This document shows, one piece after another, positions 16,490-26,160 of a DNA stretch of 64,000 nt (position 1 is its first letter; each line of letters starts with the position of its first letter). A program made the translations under genes and the position numbers. Under the pieces are notes generated by a model. The model worked only from the letters and a program-made list of their open reading frames with translations. It was not told the origin of the DNA and did no database searches. Source of the stretch: Bacteroidetes bacterium UBA1941. GTDB taxonomy: Bacteria > Bacteroidota > Bacteroidia > Chitinophagales > LD1. Where the stretch lies: positions 383,594 through 447,593 of the forward strand of contig DDEZ01000012.1 in assembly GCA_002336805.1 (NCBI GenBank). Direction: 5' to 3'.

Positions 16490-19400
16490 TCATCGCTCTA
16501 CAGCAAACCTCACGCTGCCGGTACCAGACCCGCTATGTAGCACCAGCATGTATATACCCACCCCTGCGTCTGGCAGGTGTACAGATTGTCTGGCAGAGAG
16601 CATAGTGCCCTGGGCCACCAGGCGCCCCATCACATCATATATACTATACGTAGCCGATGAGGCGTCAGCCTTGCGGAGAGTAAAGGTACCGCGATTGGGA
16701 TCAGGATAGAGCTGTAGTGCAGCACCCTGATCAGACGCCTCTATCCCTGCGCACTGATAGCTGAGGTGAAATGCCTTGGTCAAAGCAGCAGGGCAGCCAC
16801 CGGGCTCAGTATAGGTGTAGCGTATATAAAATAAGCTATCACCTGCCGGCAGGTGATACCCGGCGGTACCAGATGGGAAGATGCTATCTCCGGATACATA
16901 TATGCCGTTATAGTGGCCGCCCGCAGGCTGCGCGTGCCGGATACCCGGTGGGGGCAGCAGCTGCCCGCAGAAGATGACCACCTCCGTATCCGCCTGTACC
17001 CAGGTGATAAGGGCAGTGTGCCGCGAGGATAGATGCAGCACTACCAGGCTGTCACAGCCAGCCGCAGCAGTGAAAGTATCTGTATAGGTGCCGGGTGCGA
17101 TCACAGCTCTGCCATGATACTGGTAGGCAGTACCTGCACAGGCGCTGTCATAGAGATCTGTGGTCAGGTGGCTGCTGGTGATCAGCCTCAGCGTCACGAT
17201 ACTATCCAGTCCGCCCGCTGCCGCGCCGGCCAGCGTATCTACATATGTGCCTGTCTGAGTGAGCAGGTGCCCATGAAACCAGTAAGAGCCCCCCGGACAG
17301 ACATAGGCAGTGATATCCGAGCTGTGCGTATAGTATATCAGCCCGCATGAGGGGTTGAATTTAGTGATCAGTCCATCATAGCCGTTTGTAGGTGGGATGG
17401 CCATTCCAAAGTTGCTGTAGGCACCCTGATTCAAATAGTTTTGAGAAAACAGATAACTGCCGCCTGATCTGAATAAATTATTTGCTCCATTGCCCGGTAC
17501 TGTATTATTCTGGTTATACCCATCTCCTGTCAGGCGCCTTATATTGCCTGCTGTGTCATAGCTGGCCAGGTAGCGTAAAAAGGGGGTAAAGTGTGGTGAC
17601 AGATCATAGCCATCGTGGCTCGTAAAGGCATACGTCGTATCAGGCGCCAGCAGTGCCAGCCTGCCTATGACACTGACCTCATTTCCGGATTGCCATATGC
17701 CGGCTTCTGCAGTAGCATTCACACCACCCCGTATGGTCTGCAGCCATTGGCACTGACCACGGTTGTTTACCTTTGCCACATAATATTTGCCGCCGGTATT
17801 GGTCCGTATGGTACCATCCGTATTCTCAAATACCTGCACCCGGCCCGGCCTGATATCATTGTTTCCTGTCAGGTACATATTGCCACTGCTATCTGTGGTC
17901 ATTGCCATTATCACATTGGCAGTGATCGTATCTCCTATAGTGATGGTCCGTGTTTTCCATTGCAGCTGGCCATTCTTGTCAAACTTTGCCATAAAACCAC
18001 TGCTGCCATAATCACGATGGCCCGGCATATAGCTGCCTACGGTATCACCCGCTGAGTAGAATGTGATACCGTATTCATAGTATCCTGCCAGGTACACATT
18101 ATTGGCAGCATCGCACTGAGGGAGTCCATAGCCTGCATAGTTGGTCGCATCTATTTTGACACCTATACCCCAGAGTATCTGCCCGTTTGGCGTCAGCTTC
18201 AGCATCGTGCTCTTTGCGTCTCTGAAGGTGTCTACTACTACTCCGTTCAGGTAGATGGCTTTGCGCAGTGTAGGGTACTGACTGCCTATGCCTATTATCA
18301 GGTTATTGTCATGATCTATAGATACACCTCCAAAAGATACCGGGTAGTTATCCCCGATAGATAGCCGCCAGATCAGTCTGCCCTGCGGGTCCAGTTTCAC
18401 CAGAAAGCCCGTCTGATAATTTCTGAGCAGCACGATACTGTCTCCGGTATTATCTTTCAGGTAGGTACCATAGCCAGTGATATATATATTACCATCGTGG
18501 TCCTCTGCTGCAGAGGAGATAGCCGGAGATACTGTGGCAAAAATGTTTTGCGAATAGACCACCCAACTCAGGCTACCCTTGCTGGTATAGCGGGCACAGT
18601 AGCCTCCCTGAGCGGGCCTGGAGAGCGCAGCAGCACTGCCATAGTATGATGGCAGGCTGCCCTGATTAAACTCGCCGGAGACCATAAAGCCGCCATCGTG
18701 CAGGGGAAAACTGCCGGCTGTATTCGGCACTGCCTGTCCGGACCAGGTCAGGTCAGGCCCGGATGCCAGTAGCTGCCAGCAGTCATCGTTCTGCCCGGTC
18801 TCTGTCACATATGTGGTAGCTGGTCGTGTGAGGGTGTCTGTACAGCCATGGTCAGAGGAGCAGATGAGCCTGACCTGTACGGTACCGGGGGTGGTATAGG
18901 TAGCGGTAGCTATGCTGTCCGCCACCCCGCCTTGTGCCACCGGTGCAGGGCTAAACGACCACTGATAATGCTGTGCATCTGTACAATGCTGATAAAATGG
19001 TGCAGCCGTACCCAGGCTAGCATTGACATATCCGTCATGAAAGTCGGCCTGCGTCCGCTCCAGGCCGATGCGCAGCGTATCGCGAAATCTGGCTGAGCAC
19101 TGCACCACGGTACTGCTGGCCCGCAGGTAGTAGTAGCCGCCTGTGGTGAGGCTATCACTGATCAGGGCTACCGTACCGCCTGTGCCTGCCACCTGTCCGT
19201 AGGTCTGTATGGTGCCATAGCGGGCCATGACATACAGCACGCCTGACTGTGAGGAGTCCAGGGTGATCACCTCAGGCTCTTTGTGGCAGATGAAGGGCTT
19301 GCTCATAGTATGCGGCAGGGTGACAGATGGTACCGGTACTATCTGTATCACCTGTGTACTGGTATCACTGTAGAGGCTGTCGTTGGTCACCAGCAGGCGT

Positions 19401-20539
19401 ATGGTATCCAGGCCGGGATTGCGAAAATTGAAGGTGGCATTTTGGCACTGGTAGCTGGCCAGGCTGTCATTGATATACCAGCGGCAGAGTGTAGAGGTGC
19501 CTACTGAGGCGTTGAGTACCTGGCTTGCATTCGCACAGCCGCCGGTCATATGGATATTGGCTACCGGCTTAGACTCTCCCACACCCCTGAGTACGAGCAG
19601 CGTACCATTATCCCCGCAGGCATACATCTGCGTATTGTCTTTGGCCCACATACTATTGATGTGGTATAGCTGCGATGAGGGCTGGTACTCCAGATCGCTC
19701 ATGGCTGCATCTGAGACGAAGATGCCATGGTCCGTGCCCACATAGATGCGAAAGGCATGCTGATATACACACCTGCCATTTAGCGGGCCGAAATCGTACT
19801 CCCGCAGCTCAGTAGCCGTAGACTGCAGCCAGCCTACTTCCGTATTGCCTACGGCAAAGCCCTGCGTGGAGTTTGTGACACACACATCCCGGTAGGTCGC
19901 GCCTACAGAGTTTAGCGCCTGGGACTGCAATGTGGGCGGTATCATGGGATTAGTATAATTTCCGGTGTATAGCGTATCACGGCTCACCATGGCAAAGCGA
20001 CTATACACATAGCTGATAGAGAGCAGGTCTGCACGGATGTGTGTATTCAGCTCTTCTGCTCCCTGTGTGCCTATAGCCACAGCCAGCCCTTTATTGCCCA
20101 CCATCTCATATTCTCCAAAGTAGCTGTTGTATGCAATGTGATTGAGCGCCGACCCTACTGCACCGGTATATGGTATCTGATAGCTCATAGTGCTAGGGTC
20201 CAGCGTCAGTACGATGGCTTTGTGCGCTACGGTATCTTCGCCACAGGCGTATACCGCAGTACCGCCCGGAGCCATATAGCAGTGGTTGAACCGGGTGTGG
20301 CTCAGCACGATAGAGTCGGCCGTATAGCCGGTCAGCGTCAGTTTGTGCCAGGCTGCCGGGCCGCCGTACGCATTGTGTGTGTAATAAAGCCCCTCACGGC
20401 TCGTCACTACGCCTGTAGAGTCCACTATCACCACTCCATTCAGGTGGCTGCTGATACCGGTGGTCAGAGGGGTCCAGCCGGCACGCGATTCATATGCGCA
20501 CAATAGGACCAGAAAAAGGCAGAGAAGTTTCGTTTTCAT
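16490..20539 (-). CDS. Secreted beta-propeller/PKD protein with T9SS type A tail
   Basis: A 1349-residue secreted protein. Residues 1-20 form a signal peptide (MKTKLLCLFLVLLCAYESRA). Residues about 20-330 resemble a YCF48-like propeller; about 330-620 hold PKD/Ig-like segments (HYQWSFSPAP and TYTTPGTVQVRLICSSDHGC are typical). Residues about 640-1130 carry NHL/SBBP-type repeats (GNIYITGYG, NNLIIGIGS, NNVYLAGYY, GNMYLTGNN). The end is a T9SS type A sorting domain (LYPDPNRGTFTLRK ... YSIYDVMGRLVAQG ... GIYMLVLHSG). The 'YPDP' is a variant of the usual 'YPNP'. T9SS would export it and remove the tail. It is transcribed alone, 67 bases downstream of pcrB. Its role is unknown; such proteins are often large surface or matrix components. 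Confidence 0.9.
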   Translation of the reverse strand: MKTKLLCLFLVLLCAYESRAGWTPLTTGISSHLNGVVIVDSTGVVTSREGLYYTHNAYGGPAAWHKLTLTGYTADSIVLSHTRFNHCYMAPGGTAVYACGEDTVAHKAIVLTLDPSTMSYQIPYTGAVGSALNHIAYNSYFGEYEMVGNKGLAVAIGTQGAEELNTHIRADLLSISYVYSRFAMVSRDTLYTGNYTNPMIPPTLQSQALNSVGATYRDVCVTNSTQGFAVGNTEVGWLQSTATELREYDFGPLNGRCVYQHAFRIYVGTDHGIFVSDAAMSDLEYQPSSQLYHINSMWAKDNTQMYACGDNGTLLVLRGVGESKPVANIHMTGGCANASQVLNASVGTSTLCRWYINDSLASYQCQNATFNFRNPGLDTIRLLVTNDSLYSDTSTQVIQIVPVPSVTLPHTMSKPFICHKEPEVITLDSSQSGVLYVMARYGTIQTYGQVAGTGGTVALISDSLTTGGYYYLRASSTVVQCSARFRDTLRIGLERTQADFHDGYVNASLGTAAPFYQHCTDAQHYQWSFSPAPVAQGGVADSIATATYTTPGTVQVRLICSSDHGCTDTLTRPATTYVTETGQNDDCWQLLASGPDLTWSGQAVPNTAGSFPLHDGGFMVSGEFNQGSLPSYYGSAAALSRPAQGGYCARYTSKGSLSWVVYSQNIFATVSPAISSAAEDHDGNIYITGYGTYLKDNTGDSIVLLRNYQTGFLVKLDPQGRLIWRLSIGDNYPVSFGGVSIDHDNNLIIGIGSQYPTLRKAIYLNGVVVDTFRDAKSTMLKLTPNGQILWGIGVKIDATNYAGYGLPQCDAANNVYLAGYYEYGITFYSAGDTVGSYMPGHRDYGSSGFMAKFDKNGQLQWKTRTITIGDTITANVIMAMTTDSSGNMYLTGNNDIRPGRVQVFENTDGTIRTNTGGKYYVAKVNNRGQCQWLQTIRGGVNATAEAGIWQSGNEVSVIGRLALLAPDTTYAFTSHDGYDLSPHFTPFLRYLASYDTAGNIRRLTGDGYNQNNTVPGNGANNLFRSGGSYLFSQNYLNQGAYSNFGMAIPPTNGYDGLITKFNPSCGLIYYTHSSDITAYVCPGGSYWFHGHLLTQTGTYVDTLAGAAAGGLDSIVTLRLITSSHLTTDLYDSACAGTAYQYHGRAVIAPGTYTDTFTAAAGCDSLVVLHLSSRHTALITWVQADTEVVIFCGQLLPPPGIRHAQPAGGHYNGIYVSGDSIFPSGTAGYHLPAGDSLFYIRYTYTEPGGCPAALTKAFHLSYQCAGIEASDQGAALQLYPDPNRGTFTLRKADASSATYSIYDVMGRLVAQGTMLSARQSVHLPDAGVGIYMLVLHSGSGTGSVRFAVER

Positions 20540-20606
20540 AATGTCGTCTTTTACCCCGGTGAAAATAAAAACTAGCTACCAAACTATCGGGTAAAAGACA
20601 GGATAC

Positions 20607-21335
20607 CTACTGGTGCACCGCCAGTGATATCTCGAGCAGCAGCTCGGGCTGCTTCTCCAGTATGTTACCGACCACTATCAGGTTTGACCCGGCCTGGGCC
20701 AGCGCCTCGGCCTGCTCTGGCGTGCGGATACCGCCCCCGGTGATGATGGGTATGGAGATAGCCCGGCGCACGGCCTGCAGCATTTCTACAGGGATAGAGC
20801 TTTTAGCTCCGCTGCCTGCCTCCATATAGATGGCCCGCAGGCCCAGCAGCTCACCCGCCATGGCGGTAGCTACGGCTATATCGGCCTTGTCGTGCGGTAT
20901 GGGCACGGTCTGGGTCATGTAGGAGGTGGTAGAGACCCTGCCGCCATCTATCAGCATGTACCCGGTCGGTATCACCTCCAGGCCGGACTCGCGGATATGC
21001 GGGGCGGCCACCACATGCTGGCCTATGAGGTACTCAGGGTTGCGGCCGGAGATCAGGCTGAGCAGCAGGATGGCATCTGCAGCGCGGCTCACCTGGTAGT
21101 TATTGCCCGGGAAGATGACCACCGGTATGGAGGTCTCCTGCTTCAGTAGCCGGATAGTTTCCTCAAAGCGGTCCTCCAGCAGCAGGCTGCCGCCCACCAG
21201 CACCATATCTACCCTCGCGGCATTGATCCGGGCAGTCATATCGCGGAGGCCATCCGGGGTCTGATTGTCAGGGTCTATGAGCACGGCCAGCTGGCTGCGG
21301 CTGGTACTGAGGTGTGAGTAGACGGTTTCGGTCAT
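20607..21335 (-). CDS. pcrB: PcrB-family geranylgeranyl/heptaprenylglyceryl phosphate synthase
   Basis: This prenyltransferase joins a long polyprenyl diphosphate to glycerol-1-phosphate, giving an ether lipid precursor. The 242-residue TIM barrel shows LAVLIDPDNQ at the first strand, VGGSLL, PVVIFPGNNYQVS, IPTGYMLIDGG, the substrate-site YMEAGSGAKS, and the phosphate-binding end IITGGGIRTPEQA with VVGNILE. The pattern fits the bacterial/archaeal GGGP synthase family known from Bacteroidota. The prenyl chain length cannot be told from sequence. It stands alone between the large propeller protein and the divergent nrdJ. Confidence 0.92.
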   Translation of the reverse strand: MTETVYSHLSTSRSQLAVLIDPDNQTPDGLRDMTARINAARVDMVLVGGSLLLEDRFEETIRLLKQETSIPVVIFPGNNYQVSRAADAILLLSLISGRNPEYLIGQHVVAAPHIRESGLEVIPTGYMLIDGGRVSTTSYMTQTVPIPHDKADIAVATAMAGELLGLRAIYMEAGSGAKSSIPVEMLQAVRRAISIPIITGGGIRTPEQAEALAQAGSNLIVVGNILEKQPELLLEISLAVHQ

Positions 21336-21702
21336 GTTTTAGTTTTCTATCATATGGAGTGCGCTGACTGGCAGGCACCTCTCTAAGGAATAAGGTGTAT
21401 CTTTGTAACCGTAAAGGTGCAGAAAAATATCGGGGATTCAGTGTTTATGCAGGTCCTGAGAGGGGTCTCTCTAAACCCAACAAAACCAACTATTTTTTTC
21501 CCCATTTTATCCACTTTGTCTTTTCCACAGGCTGGAATCCAGTACTGTCCATGATTTGATATTTTTCGGCTACCGTTTGCACAAAGTTTGTTGATAAAAC
21601 CACTGGCTTTATTTTCCCGAGCGGGATAAATTCGAGGTACCAATCCAGAGATTTTAACGCTTAACACAACAATAACAGACTCTAAATATACCCTTAAAAG
21701 AT
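21336..21702. other. 367-base intergenic region upstream of nrdJ with DnaA-box-like sites
   Basis: No gene is supported here; a minus-strand frame across it lacks protein-like composition. Three 9-mers each one base from the DnaA box TTATCCACA occur within 91 bases: TTATCCACT (21507-21515), TTTTCCACA (21521-21529) and, inverted, TTATCAACA (21589-21597). A TATCTTTG at 21398-21405 fits the TAnnTTTG -7 consensus without a clear -33 element. A short GAGAG/CTCTC hairpin is at 21458-21471. I found no cobalamin riboswitch features. Confidence 0.4.
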
Positions 21703-24700
21703 ATGGCAAAGAAAACAACAGCAAAAGGCCAGACCACCGGCCAGAAAGGACTCTCCGTCGACAGATATTACACTAAAGATGGGGTATCAGCATACGACCT
21801 GTTCCAATATGAGCTGCGCAGCTCCGTGATCAGAAATCCGGCAGGTGACGCAGTATTTGAAATGCATAATGTAGAGGTACCGGCCCAGTGGAGCCAGGTG
21901 GCTACAGATATCCTGGCGCAGAAATACTTCCGCCGCGCCGGCGTACCTCAGGCAGATGGCAGCCTGGGTGGCGAGCGCTCTATCAAGCAGGTGGCACACC
22001 GCCTGGCTGACTGCTGGAGGCAGTGGGGCGAGAAGTATGGCTACTTCGCCTCCTCACAGGATGCATCCGTATTCTATGACGAGCTGGTATACTCCCTGCT
22101 GGGCCAGATGGCAGCGCCAAACAGCCCTCAGTGGTTTAATACCGGCCTCTATACTGCATATGGTATAGCCGGCAAGCCACAAGGCCACTACTATGTAAAC
22201 CCTGATACAGGCAAACTGTCAGAATCTACCTCTGCATACGAGCGTCCGCAGCCACACGCCTGCTTCATCCTGTCTGTGACGGATGATCTGGTAAATGAAG
22301 GCGGCATCATGGACCTCTGGACCCGTGAGGCCCGTATCTTTAAGTATGGCTCAGGTGTAGGTACAAACTTCTCCGGCATCCGTGGCGAAGGTGAGCGCCT
22401 CTCAGGTGGTGGCACATCATCCGGCCTCATGAGCTTCCTCAAGATAGGTGACAGCGCCGCAGGTGCTATCAAATCTGGCGGTACTACCCGCCGCGCAGCC
22501 AAGATGGTCTGCCTCGATCTGGACCACCCGGAGATCGTAGACTTCATAGAGTGGAAGATGAAGGAAGAGGACAAGGTAAAGGCCCTCATAGACGCAGGCT
22601 ATAGCAATCACTACGAAGGCGAGGCATACCGCACGGTAGCCGGCCAGAACTCTAATAACTCTGTACGCGTACCAAATTCATTCTTCAAAACGCTGGAAGA
22701 AGGTGGCAACTGGGCACTGAAGGCCCGCACCGACGGCCGTACTATGCGCACTATCCCTGCCCGCGAGCTGTGGGACAAGGTAGGCATGGCTGCATGGCGC
22801 TGCGCAGACCCGGGCGTACAGTTTGACACTACTATCAATGAGTGGCACACCTGCCCAGAGGATGGTCCTATCCGCGCATCTAACCCATGCTCGGAGTACA
22901 TGTTCCTCGATAATACTGCCTGCAACCTGGCATCTTTCAACCTGATGAAGTTCTATGATGTAGATACCCTGACACTGGATGTCAAGGGCTTCGAGCACAT
23001 GAGCCGCATCTGGACCATGGTACTGGAGATCTCCGTACTGATGGCACAGTTTCCGTCCAAGGAGGTAGCGCAACTGTCTTATGAGTTCCGTACCCTCGGC
23101 CTCGGCTTTGCCAATCTCGGCAGCCTGCTCATGGTATCAGGCATAGCCTATGACAGTGACAAGGCCCGCGCTATAGGTGGTGCTATCACCGCTATCATGA
23201 CCGGTACATCGTACAAGACATCTGCAGAGATGGCCTCCGTACTCGGACCATTTGCCGGCTATGAGCGCAATAAGAAACACATGATGCGCGTGATGAGGAA
23301 TCACCGCTATGCAGCATACAATGCCAGCCCTGAAACCTACGAAGGACTGGACGTGAAGCCTGTAGGCATAGACCAGCGCCAGTGCCCTGACTATCTGCTC
23401 ACAGCCGCCTGCAATGCATGGGATGAGGCCCTCCAGCTCGGTGAGAAGTATGGCTACCGCAATGCCCAGACCACAGTGATAGCGCCTACAGGTACTATCG
23501 GCCTGGTCATGGACTGCGATACCACAGGTGTAGAGCCTGACTTTGCACTGGTGAAGTTTAAGAAGCTCTCTGGTGGTGGCTACTTCAAGATCGTGAACGA
23601 GTCAGTGCCATACGCGCTGAAGAACCTCGGCTACGCACCATCTGAGGTAGATGCTATTGTAAAATATGCCAAGGGCCACGGCAGCCTGTACGGATGCCCG
23701 GCTATCAACCCTGACTCACTCCGCGCCAAGGGCTTTGACGCGACAGATATCGAGAAGATAGAGGCCGGCCTGCCGGCTGCGTTTGACGTGACCTTCGCGT
23801 TTAACGTATACAGCCTCGGTGAGGCTACCCTGCAGCGCCTCGGCTTCACTGCAGAGCAGTACAATAGCGGCAAATTCAACCTCCTCCGCGAGCTGGGCTA
23901 CAGCAAGGCGGATATCGAAGCGGCCAATGAGTACATCTGCGGCGCCATGACCGTAGAGGGCGCACCATATCTCAAGGAAGAGCACCTGCCGGTATTTGAC
24001 ACTGCCAATAAGTGCGGTACCAAGGGCACCCGCTTCATCCATGCACACGGCCACATCAAGATGATGGGCGCTGTGCAGCCATTCATCAGCGGTGCGATAT
24101 CCAAGACGATCAACCTGCCAAACGAAGCTACCGTAGAAGATATCCAGCAGTCATATGAGCTCTCCTGGAAGCTCGGCCTGAAGGCTAACGCCCTCTACCG
24201 TGACGGATGCAAGCTCTCCCAGCCACTCTCCAACAAGAAGGACGAAGAGAAAGAAGAGAAGTCAAGCACTGCCGCTACAGCAGCAGCTACTGAGGCAGCT
24301 CCTACAGAGATGTTTAGCAAGCTGACCCCTGAGCAGGTGCTCGAGGCTGCCCGCGTGCTGATGCAGGAGTCTACAGACACCAGCTTCAAGCGTGCACTCT
24401 CCCGCATCGTAGAGAAGAAAGCCCTGCCTCACCGCCGCAATGGTTTCACCCAAAAGGCAAAGGTGGGCGGACAGACCGTCTTCGTACGCACAGGCGAGTA
24501 CAGTGATAGCACCCTCGGTGAGATCTTCATCGATATGCACAAGGAGGGCGCATCCTTCCGCTCACTGATGAACTGCTTTGCTATCTCCGTATCCATAGGC
24601 CTGCAGTATGGCGTGCCGCTGGAGGAGTTTGTCAATAAATTCACCTTCACCCGCTTTGAGCCGAGCGGCATGGTAGACCATCCTAATATCAAGAATGCAA

Positions 24701-25065
24701 GTTCTATCGTAGACTATATCTTCCGCCTCCTGGCGTTTGAGTACCTGGGTCGCACAGACCTCGTGCATGTCACTCCTAGCGAGCTGGCCAGCCGCGAGGT
24801 GAGCACCCTGGACCTCACCACAGAGATAGAAGAGGAGACCATAAAGCCACTGCACCCTGAGATGGTAGAGAAGCCTAAGGTACAGCCGGCACAAGAGGTA
24901 AAGGTGATGAAACTCGCCTCTCAGCCAGCCCTGAGCAATCTCAATAACCACCTGAAGGATATGGGCGGCGATGCGCCACCGTGCAACGTGTGCGGCAACA
25001 TCACCCTCCGCTCCGGCACCTGCTACAAGTGCCTCAACTGCGGCAACAGCATGGGCTGCTCATAG
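21703..25065 (+). CDS. nrdJ: Adenosylcobalamin-dependent (class II) ribonucleoside-diphosphate reductase
   Basis: The enzyme makes deoxyribonucleotides using adenosylcobalamin to generate the active-site thiyl radical, so it works with or without oxygen. The 1120-residue product starts with a Lys/Thr-rich leader (MAKKTTAKGQTTGQ). It has the catalytic barrel with NSPQWFNTGLY, the cysteine-bearing RPQPHACFILSV, ASNPCSEYMFLDNTACNLASF, and ViapTGTIG-like APTGTIGLVMDC. A charged linker near residue 850 leads to a C-terminal NrdJ extension and a zinc-ribbon-like tail CNVCGNITLRSGTCYKCLNC. Length fits the long class II type. A terminator follows at 25119. No NrdAB is visible in the window. Confidence 0.96.
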   Translation: MAKKTTAKGQTTGQKGLSVDRYYTKDGVSAYDLFQYELRSSVIRNPAGDAVFEMHNVEVPAQWSQVATDILAQKYFRRAGVPQADGSLGGERSIKQVAHRLADCWRQWGEKYGYFASSQDASVFYDELVYSLLGQMAAPNSPQWFNTGLYTAYGIAGKPQGHYYVNPDTGKLSESTSAYERPQPHACFILSVTDDLVNEGGIMDLWTREARIFKYGSGVGTNFSGIRGEGERLSGGGTSSGLMSFLKIGDSAAGAIKSGGTTRRAAKMVCLDLDHPEIVDFIEWKMKEEDKVKALIDAGYSNHYEGEAYRTVAGQNSNNSVRVPNSFFKTLEEGGNWALKARTDGRTMRTIPARELWDKVGMAAWRCADPGVQFDTTINEWHTCPEDGPIRASNPCSEYMFLDNTACNLASFNLMKFYDVDTLTLDVKGFEHMSRIWTMVLEISVLMAQFPSKEVAQLSYEFRTLGLGFANLGSLLMVSGIAYDSDKARAIGGAITAIMTGTSYKTSAEMASVLGPFAGYERNKKHMMRVMRNHRYAAYNASPETYEGLDVKPVGIDQRQCPDYLLTAACNAWDEALQLGEKYGYRNAQTTVIAPTGTIGLVMDCDTTGVEPDFALVKFKKLSGGGYFKIVNESVPYALKNLGYAPSEVDAIVKYAKGHGSLYGCPAINPDSLRAKGFDATDIEKIEAGLPAAFDVTFAFNVYSLGEATLQRLGFTAEQYNSGKFNLLRELGYSKADIEAANEYICGAMTVEGAPYLKEEHLPVFDTANKCGTKGTRFIHAHGHIKMMGAVQPFISGAISKTINLPNEATVEDIQQSYELSWKLGLKANALYRDGCKLSQPLSNKKDEEKEEKSSTAATAAATEAAPTEMFSKLTPEQVLEAARVLMQESTDTSFKRALSRIVEKKALPHRRNGFTQKAKVGGQTVFVRTGEYSDSTLGEIFIDMHKEGASFRSLMNCFAISVSIGLQYGVPLEEFVNKFTFTRFEPSGMVDHPNIKNASSIVDYIFRLLAFEYLGRTDLVHVTPSELASREVSTLDLTTEIEEETIKPLHPEMVEKPKVQPAQEVKVMKLASQPALSNLNNHLKDMGGDAPPCNVCGNITLRSGTCYKCLNCGNSMGCS

Positions 25066-25070
25066 TCCCA

Positions 25071-25103
25071 GAGACGTGAGACGCCAGATCTGAGACATTA
25101 GAC
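25071..25103 (+). repeat. Short GAGAC-rich direct repeat
   Basis: Three GAGAC words lie in 26 bases after nrdJ, and TGAGACNNNAGA is repeated at 25077-25088 and 25091-25102. It looks like the decayed edge of a dispersed intergenic repeat. Confidence 0.4.
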
Positions 25104-25118
25104 AATACAAATAACAGA

Positions 25119-25150
25119 AGCCCCATTTCGTGAGAGATGGGGCTTTTTTA
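25119..25150 (+). terminator. Rho-independent terminator after nrdJ
   Basis: A stem of AGCCCCAT (25119-25126) with ATGGGGCT (25137-25144) and a 10-base loop runs into six T residues. It closes nrdJ and separates it from the GIY-YIG gene. The first ATG of that open frame (25130) lies in the loop, so the gene must start further down. Confidence 0.9.
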
Positions 25151-25153
25151 AAA

Positions 25154-25996
25154 ATGAAACGCATGGAAATAACAGGCAAGGATCTTGTGCAAATTCTAAA
25201 AGAGATTTACGACGCTAAAACCAATTCTGAACTTGCACATATATTAATTGGAGATAGAGGTTCTTCCACCATAAAAAACTGGGAAAAGGGTAATCTGACT
25301 AAAGCTGTATTGAAAAACGCGCTTAACAAATTAATAAAAAAGGAGAGTAACAATCTTAATGGGCACCAATTGATTAGCCAATTAAAGAAGCGCTATAACA
25401 AAAAAACGAATCGAGACCTAGCTAGTTTATTAGGCACCAACGAAAACACACTTGTTAACTGGACCAAAAATGGGGTAAAGACAAAAACGGTAGTTGGTCT
25501 AATCGGAAAATCGAAAGTAACTCATACTCATAATTTGATCAAAACTATTGTAGAATATCATCCCTTAAGTAAGACCCTTTCCCGCCGTGGAGCGAGTTAT
25601 GAAATAATAGACAAGACTGAACCCAATCTAAAGGAAATTGAATCTGAATTAAGGAATAGCTGTGGTGTATATATCTTTTATGATTCTCGTGGAAGAGCTA
25701 TATATGTTGGTAGGACTATTACTCAGACGCTTTGGGCAGAAATGAAAAATGCCTATAACAGATTTAGGGCATCGCAGCAGATGAAAAGAGTATCCTATTT
25801 AAAAAAAGGCGGTAAGAGAAAAAACTCCAATATCAAAACGCATTCTGAACCACTACATAACTTAGCATCGTATTTTTCGGCTTATGAAGTTGACCCTCTA
25901 TTTATTAAAAACCTAGAAGCATCACTTATTAATATGTTTGCGAATGATCTTCTAAACAGTAAAATGGAAAAGAGAACTACCAAGACCAAAAAGTAA
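25154..25996 (+). CDS. Tandem HTH-like repeats fused to a GIY-YIG nuclease-like domain
   Basis: From ATG 25154 the product is 280 residues; ATG 25163 is an alternative. Residues about 8-60 and 68-118 are two related helix-turn-helix-like units with the same spacing (ILKEIYDAKTNSELAHIL ... STIKNWEKG and LKKRYNKKTNRDLASLL ... NTLVNWTKNG), resembling phage CI-type repressor heads. Residues about 168-265 fit a GIY-YIG domain: CGVYIFYDSRGRAIYVGRT supplies the two core strands (GVY171-173, YVG184-186) and the following Arg187; LEASLINMF contains a candidate metal-binding Glu255. The tail is Lys/Thr-rich. The gene is clearly AT-richer than its neighbours with different codon choice, which suggests transfer. 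It directly precedes a patch of palindromic repeats. A sequence-specific nicking or homing-like nuclease is inference. Confidence 0.72.
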   Translation: MKRMEITGKDLVQILKEIYDAKTNSELAHILIGDRGSSTIKNWEKGNLTKAVLKNALNKLIKKESNNLNGHQLISQLKKRYNKKTNRDLASLLGTNENTLVNWTKNGVKTKTVVGLIGKSKVTHTHNLIKTIVEYHPLSKTLSRRGASYEIIDKTEPNLKEIESELRNSCGVYIFYDSRGRAIYVGRTITQTLWAEMKNAYNRFRASQQMKRVSYLKKGGKRKNSNIKTHSEPLHNLASYFSAYEVDPLFIKNLEASLINMFANDLLNSKMEKRTTKTKK

Positions 25997-26024
25997 TCTA
26001 TCCGCGCTTGGAGTCTCCGCGCCA

Positions 26025-26046
26025 TTGCTGGTCGCCTGACCAGCAA
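26025..26046. repeat. Perfect 9-bp-arm palindrome
   Basis: TTGCTGGTC (26025-26033) pairs with GACCAGCAA (26038-26046) around a four-base loop GCCT, 29 bases after the GIY-YIG stop. No T run follows, so it is not a typical terminator. Confidence 0.75.
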
Positions 26047-26072
26047 CCAGTACAACAGCACCACAAAAGGTT

Positions 26073-26115
26073 CTCCCTTCTCCTTGCGGAAGAAGGGAGA
26101 GGCCGAAGGCAGAGG
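26073..26115 (+). repeat. Purine/pyrimidine-rich dispersed hairpin repeat
   Basis: CTCCCTTCTCC (from 26073) pairs with GGAAGAAGGGAG (to 26099) with one bulged A, followed by GGCCGAAGGCAGAGGG. This matches the style of a dispersed intergenic repeat common in many bacterial genomes. Only one copy is seen in the window. Confidence 0.6.
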
Positions 26116-26160
26116 GATGAGGACCACGCTGGGCACAATACCTGCCATTCACACCCCCAT

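Noticed and set aside
21336..21702. Cobalamin riboswitch before the B12-dependent reductase
   Set aside because: I could not find a B12-box-like core or the usual surrounding stems; a covariance search would settle it.
21383..21724. A 113-residue minus-strand frame upstream of nrdJ
   Set aside because: It overlaps the nrdJ start in the opposite direction and its composition is not protein-like; it is probably leader DNA.
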